64,000 bases of DNA from QHXW01 sp035297145 (lineage in GTDB: Bacteria; Acidobacteriota; Terriglobia; Bryobacterales; Bryobacteraceae), in assembly GCA_035297145.1 (NCBI GenBank), contig DATGZN010000112.1:124001-188000 (forward strand), in the 5' to 3' direction. Positions 9,650-18,405 of this stretch are shown piece after piece. The notes beneath the pieces were generated by a model. The model was not told the DNA's origin. It did no database searches and saw nothing but the letters and a program-made list of their open reading frames with translations. A program made the translations under genes and the position numbers. Positions within the stretch are counted from its first letter, which is position 1, and every line of letters starts with the position of its first letter.

Positions 9650-11497
9650 ATGACCAATGGTGAACCCGAAGGTGTGGCGGACGCCTCCGCTAGTATTGTC
9701 AGCCGCAATCTCCTTGGCAATGCGAACCGCGGTGTCGAAGACCTGTTTTGGGAGAAGCTGCTGCTTCTCGACCGTTTACGAGAGCTGTATCAGAAGGTCA
9801 AGAAGCCGGAAGGCCGGCCGGTTCTCGAAAACCTGTTGAACGAATTGCAGATCAGTTACCAGGTAGATCCCGAAGATTTAGCTGGTATTCCTAAAACCGG
9901 TCCCGTAGTAGTGGTAGCCAACCACCCCTTCGGCCTTCTGGAAGGCGCCATTCTGGGGACCATGCTACCCCGCATCCGGCCAGACGTCAAGATCATGGCC
10001 AATTATCTTCTCGCCGGGCTGCCCGAGGCGGAGGACCAGTGCATATTCGTCGATCCTTTCAGAGGTCAGAGTTCCACGGCAATCAATAGCCGCGGGCTGC
10101 GGCGGGCGATCCGCTGGGTAAAATCCGGCGGTATGGTTGTAATCTTTCCGGCGGGTGAGGTTTCGCACTGGAAACTCAACTCGGGCGAAGTCGCCGACCC
10201 GGAATGGAGCGAAACGGTTTCGCGCTTGGCGCGCCTCACCGGAGCTTCGGTGGTTCCCGTGTTCTTCAAAGGAAGCAACAGCATCCCATTCCACCTTCTC
10301 GGCATGTTTCACCCGCGTTTGCGGACGATCCGGCTACCCAAGGAATTGTTGAACAAAACGGGCAAGAGCGTCGAGGTTCGAATCGGCACGGTCATCCCCC
10401 ACAAGGCCATCGCCGATATTTCCGGCGACCGGGATGCGACTTCCTATCTGCGCTGGAGAACCTACCTGCTCGCCAAGCGCGGGGAGCCAGACATGCGCCT
10501 GGTACCACGCATGATTCGCTCGGTGGTTCCCAAGAAACCGCTCGACCCCATCGCACCGGAAACACCGAAGGAAGTTCTGATCGACGATATTGACCACCTG
10601 GATGCCGAACAATGTGTGGCGGAGTCGGGCGAGTACTCCGTGTACCTGGCCGGCGCCGACCAGTTGCCTTACGTATTGCCTGAGCTGGGCCGCCTGCGCG
10701 AGATCGCGTTTCGCCAGGTGGGCGAGGGCACAGGCAAGAGCTCGGATCTGGATCTGTTCGACTCGTACTATCTTCACCTGTTCGTCTGGAATAAATTGCG
10801 TCAGGAGCTGGTGGGCGCCTACAGGATCGGGCGCACGCACCAGATCCTTGGCCGGCTGGGGCCGAAAGGGTTGTACACCAGCACGCTGTTCCAGTACGAT
10901 CCGCGGTTCTTCTACCGCATCGGGCCGTCGCTCGAATTGGGCCGCTCGTTTATCCGGCCCGAATATCAACGCCAGCATCAACCTTTGTTTCTCTTATGGA
11001 AAGGGCTGGGAGCGTTTGTGGCCCGCAACCCCGAAACTCCCGTATTGTTCGGCGCTGTGAGCATCAGTAACGATTACAACCCGGCCTCGCGCCGCCTGCT
11101 CGCGCACTTCCTCGAAACTCATCGGCAGGAGGAGGATCTGGCCAAGCTGATTCGCCCGCGCCGCGCCTTCCGGCCTGCACTTGATCGCGACCTGGATTCA
11201 CACGTGATCAGCAGCCTGCTGCCGGATCTCGACGCGCTTTCGAACCCTATTTCGGACATGGAGTCCGATGGTAAAGGTCTGCCCATTCTGCTGAAGCAAT
11301 ATATGAAGCTCGGTGGGAAACTCTTGGGGTTCAACGTCGATCCGGATTTTTCAGAGGCCCTGGATGGGCTGGTTCTGGTGGATCTGCGCGAGACCGATCC
11401 CGTCGTTTTGCAGCGCTATATGAAGGCGGAAGGTACGGAATCGTTCCTTGCCTATCACCGGCATCGCCTGGCCATAAGTGCAATAGCTGCAAGCTGA
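9650..11497 (+). CDS. two-domain acyltransferase, PlsC-like plus GNAT/OlsB-like (OlsF-type)
   Basis: The 615-residue protein has an N-terminal lysophospholipid acyltransferase domain (about 60-290). N91-H-P-F-G forms the catalytic block, with Glu98 where the family usually has Asp, and FPAGEVSHW is the second motif. A C-terminal hemolysin/OlsB-like acyl-ACP N-acyltransferase domain (about 310-520) includes LGRSFIRPEYQR. This domain order matches the bifunctional OlsF proteins, where the C-terminal part N-acylates ornithine and the N-terminal part O-acylates the product. An ornithine-type aminolipid is therefore the likely product at the inner membrane. The ATG at 9650, behind AGGGTC, is preferred over an in-frame TTG at 9611. 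It appears monocistronic. Confidence 0.8.
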   Translation: MTNGEPEGVADASASIVSRNLLGNANRGVEDLFWEKLLLLDRLRELYQKVKKPEGRPVLENLLNELQISYQVDPEDLAGIPKTGPVVVVANHPFGLLEGAILGTMLPRIRPDVKIMANYLLAGLPEAEDQCIFVDPFRGQSSTAINSRGLRRAIRWVKSGGMVVIFPAGEVSHWKLNSGEVADPEWSETVSRLARLTGASVVPVFFKGSNSIPFHLLGMFHPRLRTIRLPKELLNKTGKSVEVRIGTVIPHKAIADISGDRDATSYLRWRTYLLAKRGEPDMRLVPRMIRSVVPKKPLDPIAPETPKEVLIDDIDHLDAEQCVAESGEYSVYLAGADQLPYVLPELGRLREIAFRQVGEGTGKSSDLDLFDSYYLHLFVWNKLRQELVGAYRIGRTHQILGRLGPKGLYTSTLFQYDPRFFYRIGPSLELGRSFIRPEYQRQHQPLFLLWKGLGAFVARNPETPVLFGAVSISNDYNPASRRLLAHFLETHRQEEDLAKLIRPRRAFRPALDRDLDSHVISSLLPDLDALSNPISDMESDGKGLPILLKQYMKLGGKLLGFNVDPDFSEALDGLVLVDLRETDPVVLQRYMKAEGTESFLAYHRHRLAISAIAAS

Positions 11498-11570
11498 TAC
11501 GAGAACTTCTGCAATTCTCTGGTACCGGCCGGTTACCATTGCTCCCTGGGCAGCGGTAAAATTAAGGCAT

Positions 11571-11885
11571 ATGAACAGTCTGAAAACAGAACTCGACGCC
11601 GAAACTACGCAACAAGTGGAATTGGCGGAGAGGGAGTTGAAGGCCGCATTGATATTCGCCAGATTCTCTTCTACCTCATACTCAACAGGCAATTTGCAGC
11701 ATGCAACCGATGCCCGGTCGAAAGCTACGGCGGTTTGCGCGAGAGCGGCACTGAGATTGTCCGCTCCGGAAATGATCCAGGCCAGCCCCGATTCCGTGAA
11801 ATTGATTTGGACGGAAGTCCAAAATGCGCTGGCTGATTTGACTACCCCGAAGGTCAGCCCTAAGGTGCACAGGGCGGGAGGCTAG
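11571..11885 (+). CDS. small hypothetical protein
   Basis: The product is 104 residues and mostly helical, with ETTQQVELAERELKAALIFARFSS-like amphipathic content. There is no signal peptide, metal motif or recognised domain. The upstream ribosome site is poor. The gene lies alone between the acyltransferase and the maltodextrin operon. Codon use looks like that of its neighbours, which supports a real gene, but it has no homologous anchor that I can name. Confidence 0.5.
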   Translation: MNSLKTELDAETTQQVELAERELKAALIFARFSSTSYSTGNLQHATDARSKATAVCARAALRLSAPEMIQASPDSVKLIWTEVQNALADLTTPKVSPKVHRAGG

Positions 11886-11932
11886 CTCCCGATCTTTTAG
11901 CAGAGGGCGCCTGGAGGTGATAGTCTCCTAGG

Positions 11933-13477
11933 GTGGCGTCTGCTCCATCGAGCCTTCGGTCGCGGTCGAGCGGCATCCTCCTACACCCAACTTCGCTCCC
12001 AGGACGTTTTGGGATCGGCGATTTGGGCGCGGAGGCGTTCCAATTCGTCGAATTCCTTCAAGATGCCGGGCAGCGTGTGTGGCAGGTGCTGCCTCTCGGT
12101 CCTACCGGTTACGGTGACTCTCCTTATCAATGCTTTTCCGCGTTTGCCGGCAATCCACTGCTGATAAGTCTTGAGCGACTGGCGGAAACGGGTTTGCTGC
12201 CCGCCACCTGTCTCCAACACGTGCCGCGCTTCCCAGTGGAGAAAGCCGACTATGGCCGTGTCATTCCCTGGAAAATGGGCCTTCTGGAATCGGCCGGGAG
12301 AGACTTTCTAACACACGCGCAGGGCGAAATCCGCCAGCAGTTCGATGCTTTCTGCGCGGCCCAGGCGAGCTGGCTCGATGATTATGCGCTCTTCATGGCG
12401 CTGAAGCACGAGCACGGGCAGCAATTCATCTGGACGCGCTGGGATGCGGGGGTGCGGGCGCGCCGGGCTGAAGCGATGGCCGCCGCGCGAGAGCGGCTGG
12501 CGGCGGAAATCGGCCTCTATCGTTTCTACCAATTCGAATTCTTCAACCAGTGGCGAGCGTTAAAAGAGAACGCCGCCGCCAGAGGAATTCGCGTGATGGG
12601 AGACGTGCCCATCTACGTGGCGCACGATAGCGCCGACGTCTGGAGTCACACCGAATATTTCGAGCTTGACGAAAACGGGAATCCTTCCTGCGTCGCCGGT
12701 GTGCCGCCGGACTACTTCAGTGCCACCGGCCAGCTTTGGGGCAATCCTCTGTATCGATGGGATGTGTTGGCTGGCAGCGGATATCGCTGGTGGCTCGAAC
12801 GCCTGGCCGCCACACTCCAGATGGTGGACCTGATTCGCCTCGATCATTTCCGGGGATTCGAAGCGTACTGGGCTGTCGCCGCTGGTGAGACCACCGCCGT
12901 GAATGGACGCTGGATCAAAGGTCCCGGCGGCGCGTTTCTGCAGGCTGCCCAAGACGCGATGGGAAAGCTGCCGCTCGTCGCGGAGAACCTGGGCGTCATC
13001 ACGCCCGAAGTGGAAGCCATCCGCACGAAATTCGGTTTTCCCGGCATGAGCATTTTGCAATTTGCTTTTGGCAAGGACCCGCAGGGGCCCGATTTCCGCC
13101 CGCACAACTATCCGCGAGAGCGCGTCGCCTACACCGGCACGCACGATTGCGACACGACGGTTGGCTGGTGGACCAGCAGCGGGAGAGGCGAGAGCACGCG
13201 CACCGACGAGGACATCCGCAAGGAACGCGATTACACTCGCCGCTACTTGAACCTGGACGGCCAGGAGATTCATTGGGCTTTCATTCACGCGCTGATGGCA
13301 TCGGTCGCGGATACGGTGGTGTTTCCGCTGCAAGACGTCCTGGGCCAGGGAACCGAAGCGCGCATGAACCTTCCGGGTACCCCCAGCGGCAACTGGCGTT
13401 GGCGGTTCACCAGTGGCGCACTCACACCGTCATTGAGCCGCCGCCTGCGAGAGTTGACGGAGACTTACGAACGATGA
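11933..13477 (+). CDS. malQ: 4-alpha-glucanotransferase (amylomaltase)
   Basis: This GH77 enzyme of 514 residues transfers glucan segments between malto-oligosaccharides in the cytoplasm and releases glucose. SGILLHPTSLPGRFGIGDLG is the family N-terminus. The nucleophile is Asp304 in RLDHFRG and the acid/base is Glu351 in VAENLG. TGTHDCDT carries the third conserved Asp. The start is a GTG at 11933; a GGAGG at 11913-11917 lies rather far upstream. Its last codons overlap the next gene's ATG by four bases (ATGA). It heads a three-gene maltodextrin operon with a sugar transporter and an exported amylase-family enzyme. Confidence 0.95.
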   Translation: MASAPSSLRSRSSGILLHPTSLPGRFGIGDLGAEAFQFVEFLQDAGQRVWQVLPLGPTGYGDSPYQCFSAFAGNPLLISLERLAETGLLPATCLQHVPRFPVEKADYGRVIPWKMGLLESAGRDFLTHAQGEIRQQFDAFCAAQASWLDDYALFMALKHEHGQQFIWTRWDAGVRARRAEAMAAARERLAAEIGLYRFYQFEFFNQWRALKENAAARGIRVMGDVPIYVAHDSADVWSHTEYFELDENGNPSCVAGVPPDYFSATGQLWGNPLYRWDVLAGSGYRWWLERLAATLQMVDLIRLDHFRGFEAYWAVAAGETTAVNGRWIKGPGGAFLQAAQDAMGKLPLVAENLGVITPEVEAIRTKFGFPGMSILQFAFGKDPQGPDFRPHNYPRERVAYTGTHDCDTTVGWWTSSGRGESTRTDEDIRKERDYTRRYLNLDGQEIHWAFIHALMASVADTVVFPLQDVLGQGTEARMNLPGTPSGNWRWRFTSGALTPSLSRRLRELTETYER

Positions 13478-14790
13478 CTCCAACCAAGCCCGCCTTCCAG
13501 GCGCCAGCGTCGTTCTGGCAAATCTGGAACATGTGCTTTGGATTTTTCGGCATCCAATTTGGTTGGGCCCTGCAACTGGCCAACATGAGTGCCATCTACG
13601 AGTATCTCGGCGCGCGCCCAGATCAGATTCCCATGCTTTGGCTGGCGGCTCCGCTCACTGGCCTCATCGTGCAGCCGATCATCGGTCATCTGAGCGATCA
13701 CACCTGGGGACGGTTGGGCCGCAGGCGGCCTTACTTCCTGACGGGCGCCGTGCTGAGCACGCTGGCACTCGTGGCGATGCCCAACGCTCCGGCAATTTGG
13801 GTGGCGGCCGGTCTGCTGTGGATTCTGGATGCTTCCATCAACATCAGCATGGAGCCGTTCCGTGCGTTCGTCGCCGATCTGCTGCCGGAATCGGAGCGAA
13901 CCCGCGGATTCGCCATGCAAAGCCTGTTCATTGGCCTCGGCGCGGTCATTGCATCGTCGCTGCCGTATTTGCTTGAGGGGCGTGTCAAAGGCAACGGTGG
14001 GGGCGCCATCCCACTGACGTTTCGATTCTCTTTCTATACCGGCGCGGTCGTATTTTTCTGCGCCGTACTGTGGACTGTCATCCGCACGCCGGAACGCCCG
14101 CCGGAAGATCTTGTTGCGTTTCGGAAAATGAAGTCGCAAGGGCAGGGAATCGCGGCGGGCGCGCGCGAGATTCTCGCCTCGGTTCGCGCCATGCCGCGCA
14201 CCATGCGGCAACTCGCCTGGGTGCAGCTTTCCACGTGGCTGGGTCTGTTTTGCATGTGGCTCTATTTCCCGGTCGCGGTGGCGCATCACGTATTCGGTGC
14301 GGCCGACCCGACCTCGCCGCAATACAGCGCGGGAATTGCCTGGGGCAGCCTCTGCTTCGGGATGTACTCGGCTGTGTGCGCCGTGTTTTCGTTTGCGCTA
14401 CCGGCGATGGCCCGCAAACTCGGCCGCGGCACCACACATAGTATTTGCCTGCTGGCGGGAGCCTGCGGATTGCTCTCGGTGCTGGTGATCCACAACCAGT
14501 ACCTGCTCCTGCTGTCCATGGTGGGCGTCGGCATCGCGTGGGCCAGCATTCTGGCGATGCCATACTCCATCCTGTCTGGCGCACTGCCGCCGGAGAAAAT
14601 GGGCGTCTACATGGGGATTTTCAATTTCTTCATTGTGATCCCGGAGATCATCGCGTCGCTTGGTCTGGGTTGGGTGATGAGCCACCTGCTCAATAACAAC
14701 CGGCTGTTGGCGGTGGTTACTGGTGGGGGATTTCTGGTGCTGGCGGCACTGCTGATGCGCCGCGTGGACGACAAGGAATCAGCCGCGTGA
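13474..14790 (+). CDS. MFS sugar transporter, maltose/sucrose-type (GPH/SLC45-like)
   Basis: The 438-residue inner-membrane protein has about twelve hydrophobic segments. The N-terminal segment begins FWQIWNMCFGFFGIQFGWALQ, a hallmark of SLC45-like sugar:H+ symporters. The loop after helix 2 has GHLSDHTWGRLGRRRPY, the MFS A-type motif. Its ATG overlaps the malQ stop (ATGA at 13474-13477), and its own TGA overlaps the GTG start of the amylase gene, so translation of all three should be coupled. It probably brings maltose or maltodextrins made outside the cytoplasm to MalQ. Confidence 0.9.
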   Translation: MTPTKPAFQAPASFWQIWNMCFGFFGIQFGWALQLANMSAIYEYLGARPDQIPMLWLAAPLTGLIVQPIIGHLSDHTWGRLGRRRPYFLTGAVLSTLALVAMPNAPAIWVAAGLLWILDASINISMEPFRAFVADLLPESERTRGFAMQSLFIGLGAVIASSLPYLLEGRVKGNGGGAIPLTFRFSFYTGAVVFFCAVLWTVIRTPERPPEDLVAFRKMKSQGQGIAAGAREILASVRAMPRTMRQLAWVQLSTWLGLFCMWLYFPVAVAHHVFGAADPTSPQYSAGIAWGSLCFGMYSAVCAVFSFALPAMARKLGRGTTHSICLLAGACGLLSVLVIHNQYLLLLSMVGVGIAWASILAMPYSILSGALPPEKMGVYMGIFNFFIVIPEIIASLGLGWVMSHLLNNNRLLAVVTGGGFLVLAALLMRRVDDKESAA

Positions 14791-16676
14791 AGCGCCTCCT
14801 TCTGCTCGTAACAGCGTGGAGGCTGATCGCCGCCGCCCCCGAAGTCAACAAAGTTGAACCGCCGAACTGGTGGGTGGGACATAGCCTCAACCCGGTGCGC
14901 CTGCTGATTCACGGGAAGGATCTAAAAGGATCCACCGTCAAATGCGCGGAAGCAGGCGTGAAGCCCGGGCGCGTGCAATCGAACGCAGCCGGTACGTATT
15001 TGTTTGTCGAGGTTGAGATTCAGGAGAATGCCAAGCCCGGCTCCTATCCGCTGCAGGTCACCACACCCGATGGGACGGCGACCGCTCCGTTCGAACTTCA
15101 AGCGCCCTTGCCGCGCCGCGGGCGGTTTCAAGGTTTCTCTTCCGATGACGTCATCTACCTCATCATGCCCGACCGTTTCGCAAACGGCGATCCCGGCAAT
15201 GACGACCCTGCTGTTTCCCATGGTCTCTTCGATCGTCACAAAGCCCGTTACTATCACGGCGGCGATTTTCAAGGGATCATCGATCATCTTCCGTATCTCA
15301 AAGATCTCGGCGTGACGGCGCTCTGGCTCACGCCCGTCTACGACAATGTCAATCATCTAAACGAGCGCGAGAAGTATGACGATGAGGCCATCACTGACTA
15401 TCACGGATACGGCGCGGTGGATTTCTATGGCGTGGAGGAGCACTTCGGTGATCTGGCGCTTCTGAAGAAGCTGGTGGACTCGGCCCATGCGCTTGGCCTG
15501 AAGGTACTCCAGGACCAGGTGGCCAACCACACCGGACCATACCATCCGTGGGCCGCTGATTCGCCGACGCCAACCTGGTTCAACGGAACGGTTGAGAATC
15601 ACCTGGCAAATACTTGGCAAATTTGGACTTTGGCCGATCCGCGCGCACCCTCGTCCCTACAAAAAAGCACGCTCGAGGGATGGTTCATCAACACTCTCCC
15701 GGACCTCAACCAAAACGATCCCTTGACCGCGCAATATCTGATCCAGAACACGCTGTGGTGGATCGCCTCGACGGGTATCGACGGTATCCGCCAGGACACC
15801 TTGCCATATGTGCCACGCACCTTTTGGCGCGAATGGATGCAGGCCATCAAACGCGAGTACCCCAGTTTTCGTGTGGTCGGCGAGATGTGGGATGAAGATC
15901 CAGCGCTGGTGGCGTTTTTCCAGGGCGGCAAGGCGCAGTTTGATGGAGTCGATTCACGCGTGGACGCGCTGTTCGACTTTCCATTGTTCGGGGCCATCCG
16001 GCGCGTGTTTGCGCACAATGCGCCGGCTGAGGAGCTGGCAAAGGTGCTGGCGCACGATCGGCTTTACCCGGATCCGAATCTGCTGGTGACTTTTCTTGGG
16101 TCGCACGACACGGCGCGCTTCATGAATGAGAGCGGGGCGAGCGTGGATGACATAAAGCTGGCCTTCACGTTCCTAATGACAACTCGCGGCATTCCCATGG
16201 TTTATTACGGCGATGAAATAGCGATGCGAGGCGGCGGGGACCCCGACAATCGCCGTGATTTTCCGGGCGGCTGGCGTGAAGATGCGCGCAACGCCTTCGA
16301 GGTGAGCGGCCGCACACCGGAAGAGCAGGCGATTTTCGATCATCTGCACCGGCTGATGCGGGTACGGGCGAAACTCGAGCCGTTGCGCCGAGGTACGACG
16401 ATTGACCTGGTGGCGAAAGATCAAGTCTACGCTTTTGCGCGAGTATCCGGGAACGTGGCCCCGCTGGTGGTGTTCAATTTGGCCACCGATCCGGCAATGG
16501 TGTCGGTCGAGACTTCGGAATTGCCAATTCCACCCCAGATCGTAGTCAGCAACCCGCAACCCGGCAGGTCTTGGCACGATGAACTGGGCATCGCCCCGGA
16601 TGCCCAATGGTGGGATAGCAAGCTCACTGTCGAAATGCCGCCCCGTTCCGCTGCCATCTACTCCATCAGCCGGTAG
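14787..16676 (+). CDS. exported alpha-amylase-family enzyme (cyclomaltodextrinase/neopullulanase-like)
   Basis: This GH13 enzyme of 629 residues has a short signal peptide (LLLLVTAWRLIAA), then an N-terminal immunoglobulin-like domain typical of cyclomaltodextrinases (about 20-110), then the catalytic barrel. The four conserved regions are visible: DQVANHTG (Asp243), GIRQDT (nucleophile Asp337), VGEMWDE (acid/base Glu366) and GSHDTARF (Asp441). A C-terminal beta domain follows. It should cut starch-derived oligosaccharides or cyclodextrins in the periplasm for uptake by the neighbouring transporter. The GTG start at 14787 shares two bases with the transporter's TGA. Confidence 0.9.
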   Translation: MKRLLLLVTAWRLIAAAPEVNKVEPPNWWVGHSLNPVRLLIHGKDLKGSTVKCAEAGVKPGRVQSNAAGTYLFVEVEIQENAKPGSYPLQVTTPDGTATAPFELQAPLPRRGRFQGFSSDDVIYLIMPDRFANGDPGNDDPAVSHGLFDRHKARYYHGGDFQGIIDHLPYLKDLGVTALWLTPVYDNVNHLNEREKYDDEAITDYHGYGAVDFYGVEEHFGDLALLKKLVDSAHALGLKVLQDQVANHTGPYHPWAADSPTPTWFNGTVENHLANTWQIWTLADPRAPSSLQKSTLEGWFINTLPDLNQNDPLTAQYLIQNTLWWIASTGIDGIRQDTLPYVPRTFWREWMQAIKREYPSFRVVGEMWDEDPALVAFFQGGKAQFDGVDSRVDALFDFPLFGAIRRVFAHNAPAEELAKVLAHDRLYPDPNLLVTFLGSHDTARFMNESGASVDDIKLAFTFLMTTRGIPMVYYGDEIAMRGGGDPDNRRDFPGGWREDARNAFEVSGRTPEEQAIFDHLHRLMRVRAKLEPLRRGTTIDLVAKDQVYAFARVSGNVAPLVVFNLATDPAMVSVETSELPIPPQIVVSNPQPGRSWHDELGIAPDAQWWDSKLTVEMPPRSAAIYSISR

Positions 16677-16698
16677 AAAAGGCTGGACATGTCCAGCC
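16677..16698 (-). terminator. perfect 18-bp palindrome between convergent genes
   Basis: GGCTGGACATGTCCAGCC at 16681-16698 is a perfect inverted repeat. Read on the minus strand it is followed by TTTT (16677-16680), giving a plausible intrinsic terminator for the VWFA gene. It may also slow transcripts from the amylase gene on the plus strand. Confidence 0.6.
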
Positions 16699-16706
16699 AC
16701 TACGAA

Positions 16707-17711
16707 TCAATTGGTTTTTCCCCCAGGCGCGTAGTAGCCCTTGCGCGCTTGCACCTTCAGGTTTTTGTCAGTGACGCGTAAGTCCACGCGGCGGAAGCTG
16801 CCGTCGCGCTTTTCGTTAGTGGGCTTGTAACCGATGGCGTACTGACTGCGCATCTCGTCCTGCAGTTCCTTGAAGACATCGGGCAGAGTATTCTTACGGT
16901 CCACTTTAAACACTCGCCCGCCAGTATCGTCCGACATCCTGTGCAGATACGAATCCGTCACAGCGCCAAAATAACCGAAGCCGCCGTACGCGCTGCGATC
17001 GACATAGTAGATGCTGTAAATGACGGTGTCGGCCCTCTGCGCCGCACTGATGGCTTCCTCGATCTTCAAACGGCTGCCCTCATCCATGCCATCCGTGATC
17101 AGCACCACTGCCTTGCGGCCGACTTGTTGGGTCATTTGGTCGTGGCAGGCGAGATACACGGCGTCGTAGAGGACCGTGCCACGCGGCTGGCCAATCGTCG
17201 GCACCGGTCCAGGGTGAATGCCTTGCACTCCCGAGTTGACTTGCAGATTCTTGAGCCCTGCCTGGAGCAACCGGGGGGACCCGGTGAAATCCTGCAACAG
17301 CTCGGCATCTTCGCCGAAGCTGATCAGGAACGCGATATCCTTCTTGCGCAGCACCTGCGAAAAGAATTGATAGGCGGCTTCCCGCTCGATATCGATCAGG
17401 TTGCGCTGGCTGCCGCTCACATCCACCAACAGCCCGATGGTCAGCGGCAAGTCGGTTTCGCGCGTGAAATACTTGATCTCCTGGGTCTGGCCATCCTCGC
17501 TGACAGTGAAATCGTCTTTCGTCAGATTGCCCACCAGCCCGCCGCCTTTGTTGTGCACGGTGGCCAGGATGCTCACCAGGTTGACCTCCACCTGAATGGG
17601 GGCTGGAGCTTCTTCAGGCGGCTTTTGCGGCGTTTCCTGAGAAGACGCCAACGGCAGCAGGGCGATTGCGGCAACACAGGCTGCCGCCGTGCGGGCATAA
17701 AAGTTCATCAT
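16707..17711 (-). CDS. VWFA-related acidobacterial-type exported protein
   Basis: The 334-residue protein from the ATG at 17711 has a signal peptide ending near LASSQ. A short beta segment follows (VNLVSILATVHNKGG, DDFTVSEDG), then a von Willebrand A domain. Its metal-ion-dependent adhesion site is Asp97-V-Ser99-G-Ser101. The later TVLYDAVY and ITDGMDEGS supply further VWA landmarks. Such proteins are very numerous in Acidobacteriota and probably bind proteins at the cell surface or in the periplasm; no specific partner is known. It is divergent from the glycosylase gene with only about 40 bases between starts. Confidence 0.9.
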   Translation of the reverse strand: MMNFYARTAAACVAAIALLPLASSQETPQKPPEEAPAPIQVEVNLVSILATVHNKGGGLVGNLTKDDFTVSEDGQTQEIKYFTRETDLPLTIGLLVDVSGSQRNLIDIEREAAYQFFSQVLRKKDIAFLISFGEDAELLQDFTGSPRLLQAGLKNLQVNSGVQGIHPGPVPTIGQPRGTVLYDAVYLACHDQMTQQVGRKAVVLITDGMDEGSRLKIEEAISAAQRADTVIYSIYYVDRSAYGGFGYFGAVTDSYLHRMSDDTGGRVFKVDRKNTLPDVFKELQDEMRSQYAIGYKPTNEKRDGSFRRVDLRVTDKNLKVQARKGYYAPGGKTN

Positions 17712-17753
17712 ACGGATAGAATGGTGACGTACCCCCGTTCCTAATTGTTTCAA

Positions 17754-18359
17754 ATGCGTGCAGCCATCCGCCACTTGAAGACCTGCGACCCCGTGCTTGG
17801 CGCGCTCATCGAACGCGTCGGGCCCTATTGCATCGAGTTTCGCGAGCCGAGTTTCGAAACGCTGGTGCGATCCATTGTCTTCCAGCAGCTAAGTGGAAAG
17901 GTGGCGCGGGTGATCTACGGCCGCTTGGCCAGTGCGCTTCCCGACGGGCGTGTGACGCCGGAAGGTGTTCTGGCGCTACGGTTCGAGCGTATGCGACGGC
18001 TGGGCCTTTCCCGCCAAAAGACCCTTTACATCCGCGATCTGGCGCGCCAAACCGTGAAAGGGAAAGTTGCATTTGAGGTACTGCCGGATTTTCCGGATGA
18101 AGAAGTGATCACGCGCCTGACGGCTGTTAAAGGCATCGGCGAGTGGACGGCGCAGATGTTTCTGATCTTTGCTTTGCGGCGCCACAACGTGCTGCCTACG
18201 GGAGACCTCGGCATTCGCAGCGCGATTAAGAAAGCCTATGGCCTCGCTGAACTCCCCAAGCCACGCGAAGTCGAGGAACTCGCGCGCGGCTGGCATCCCT
18301 ACTGCACGGTTGCCAGCTGGTACCTTTGGCGCAGCCTGGACGGGCAGGCGGGGATTTAG
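17754..18359 (+). CDS. DNA-3-methyladenine glycosylase II-like protein
   Basis: This base-excision-repair glycosylase of the HhH-GPD superfamily has 201 residues. The hairpin-helix-hairpin is LTAVKGIGEWTAQMFLIF and the catalytic residue is Asp151 in PTGDLGIR. It should remove alkylated purines from DNA. It is short because it lacks the N-terminal domain of E. coli AlkA, as many bacterial homologs do. ATG 17754 is preferred to a TTG three codons upstream. The gene is flanked by convergent and divergent neighbours and is probably transcribed alone. Confidence 0.9.
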   Translation: MRAAIRHLKTCDPVLGALIERVGPYCIEFREPSFETLVRSIVFQQLSGKVARVIYGRLASALPDGRVTPEGVLALRFERMRRLGLSRQKTLYIRDLARQTVKGKVAFEVLPDFPDEEVITRLTAVKGIGEWTAQMFLIFALRRHNVLPTGDLGIRSAIKKAYGLAELPKPREVEELARGWHPYCTVASWYLWRSLDGQAGI

Positions 18360-18374
18360 AAGCCGGTGCCAGGT

Positions 18375-18405
18375 GTTAGGTTCTAGGTGCTAGTGAAAAC
18401 CTAAC
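18375..18405. terminator. 8-bp stem-loop between convergent genes
   Basis: GTTAGGTT (18375-18382) pairs with AACCTAAC (18398-18405). The latter overlaps the stop of the methyltransferase gene, and the loop is 15 bases. The surroundings repeat the element (GGTGTTAGG, CTAGGTGCTAG). Possible bidirectional terminator, without a strong T tract. Confidence 0.35.
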
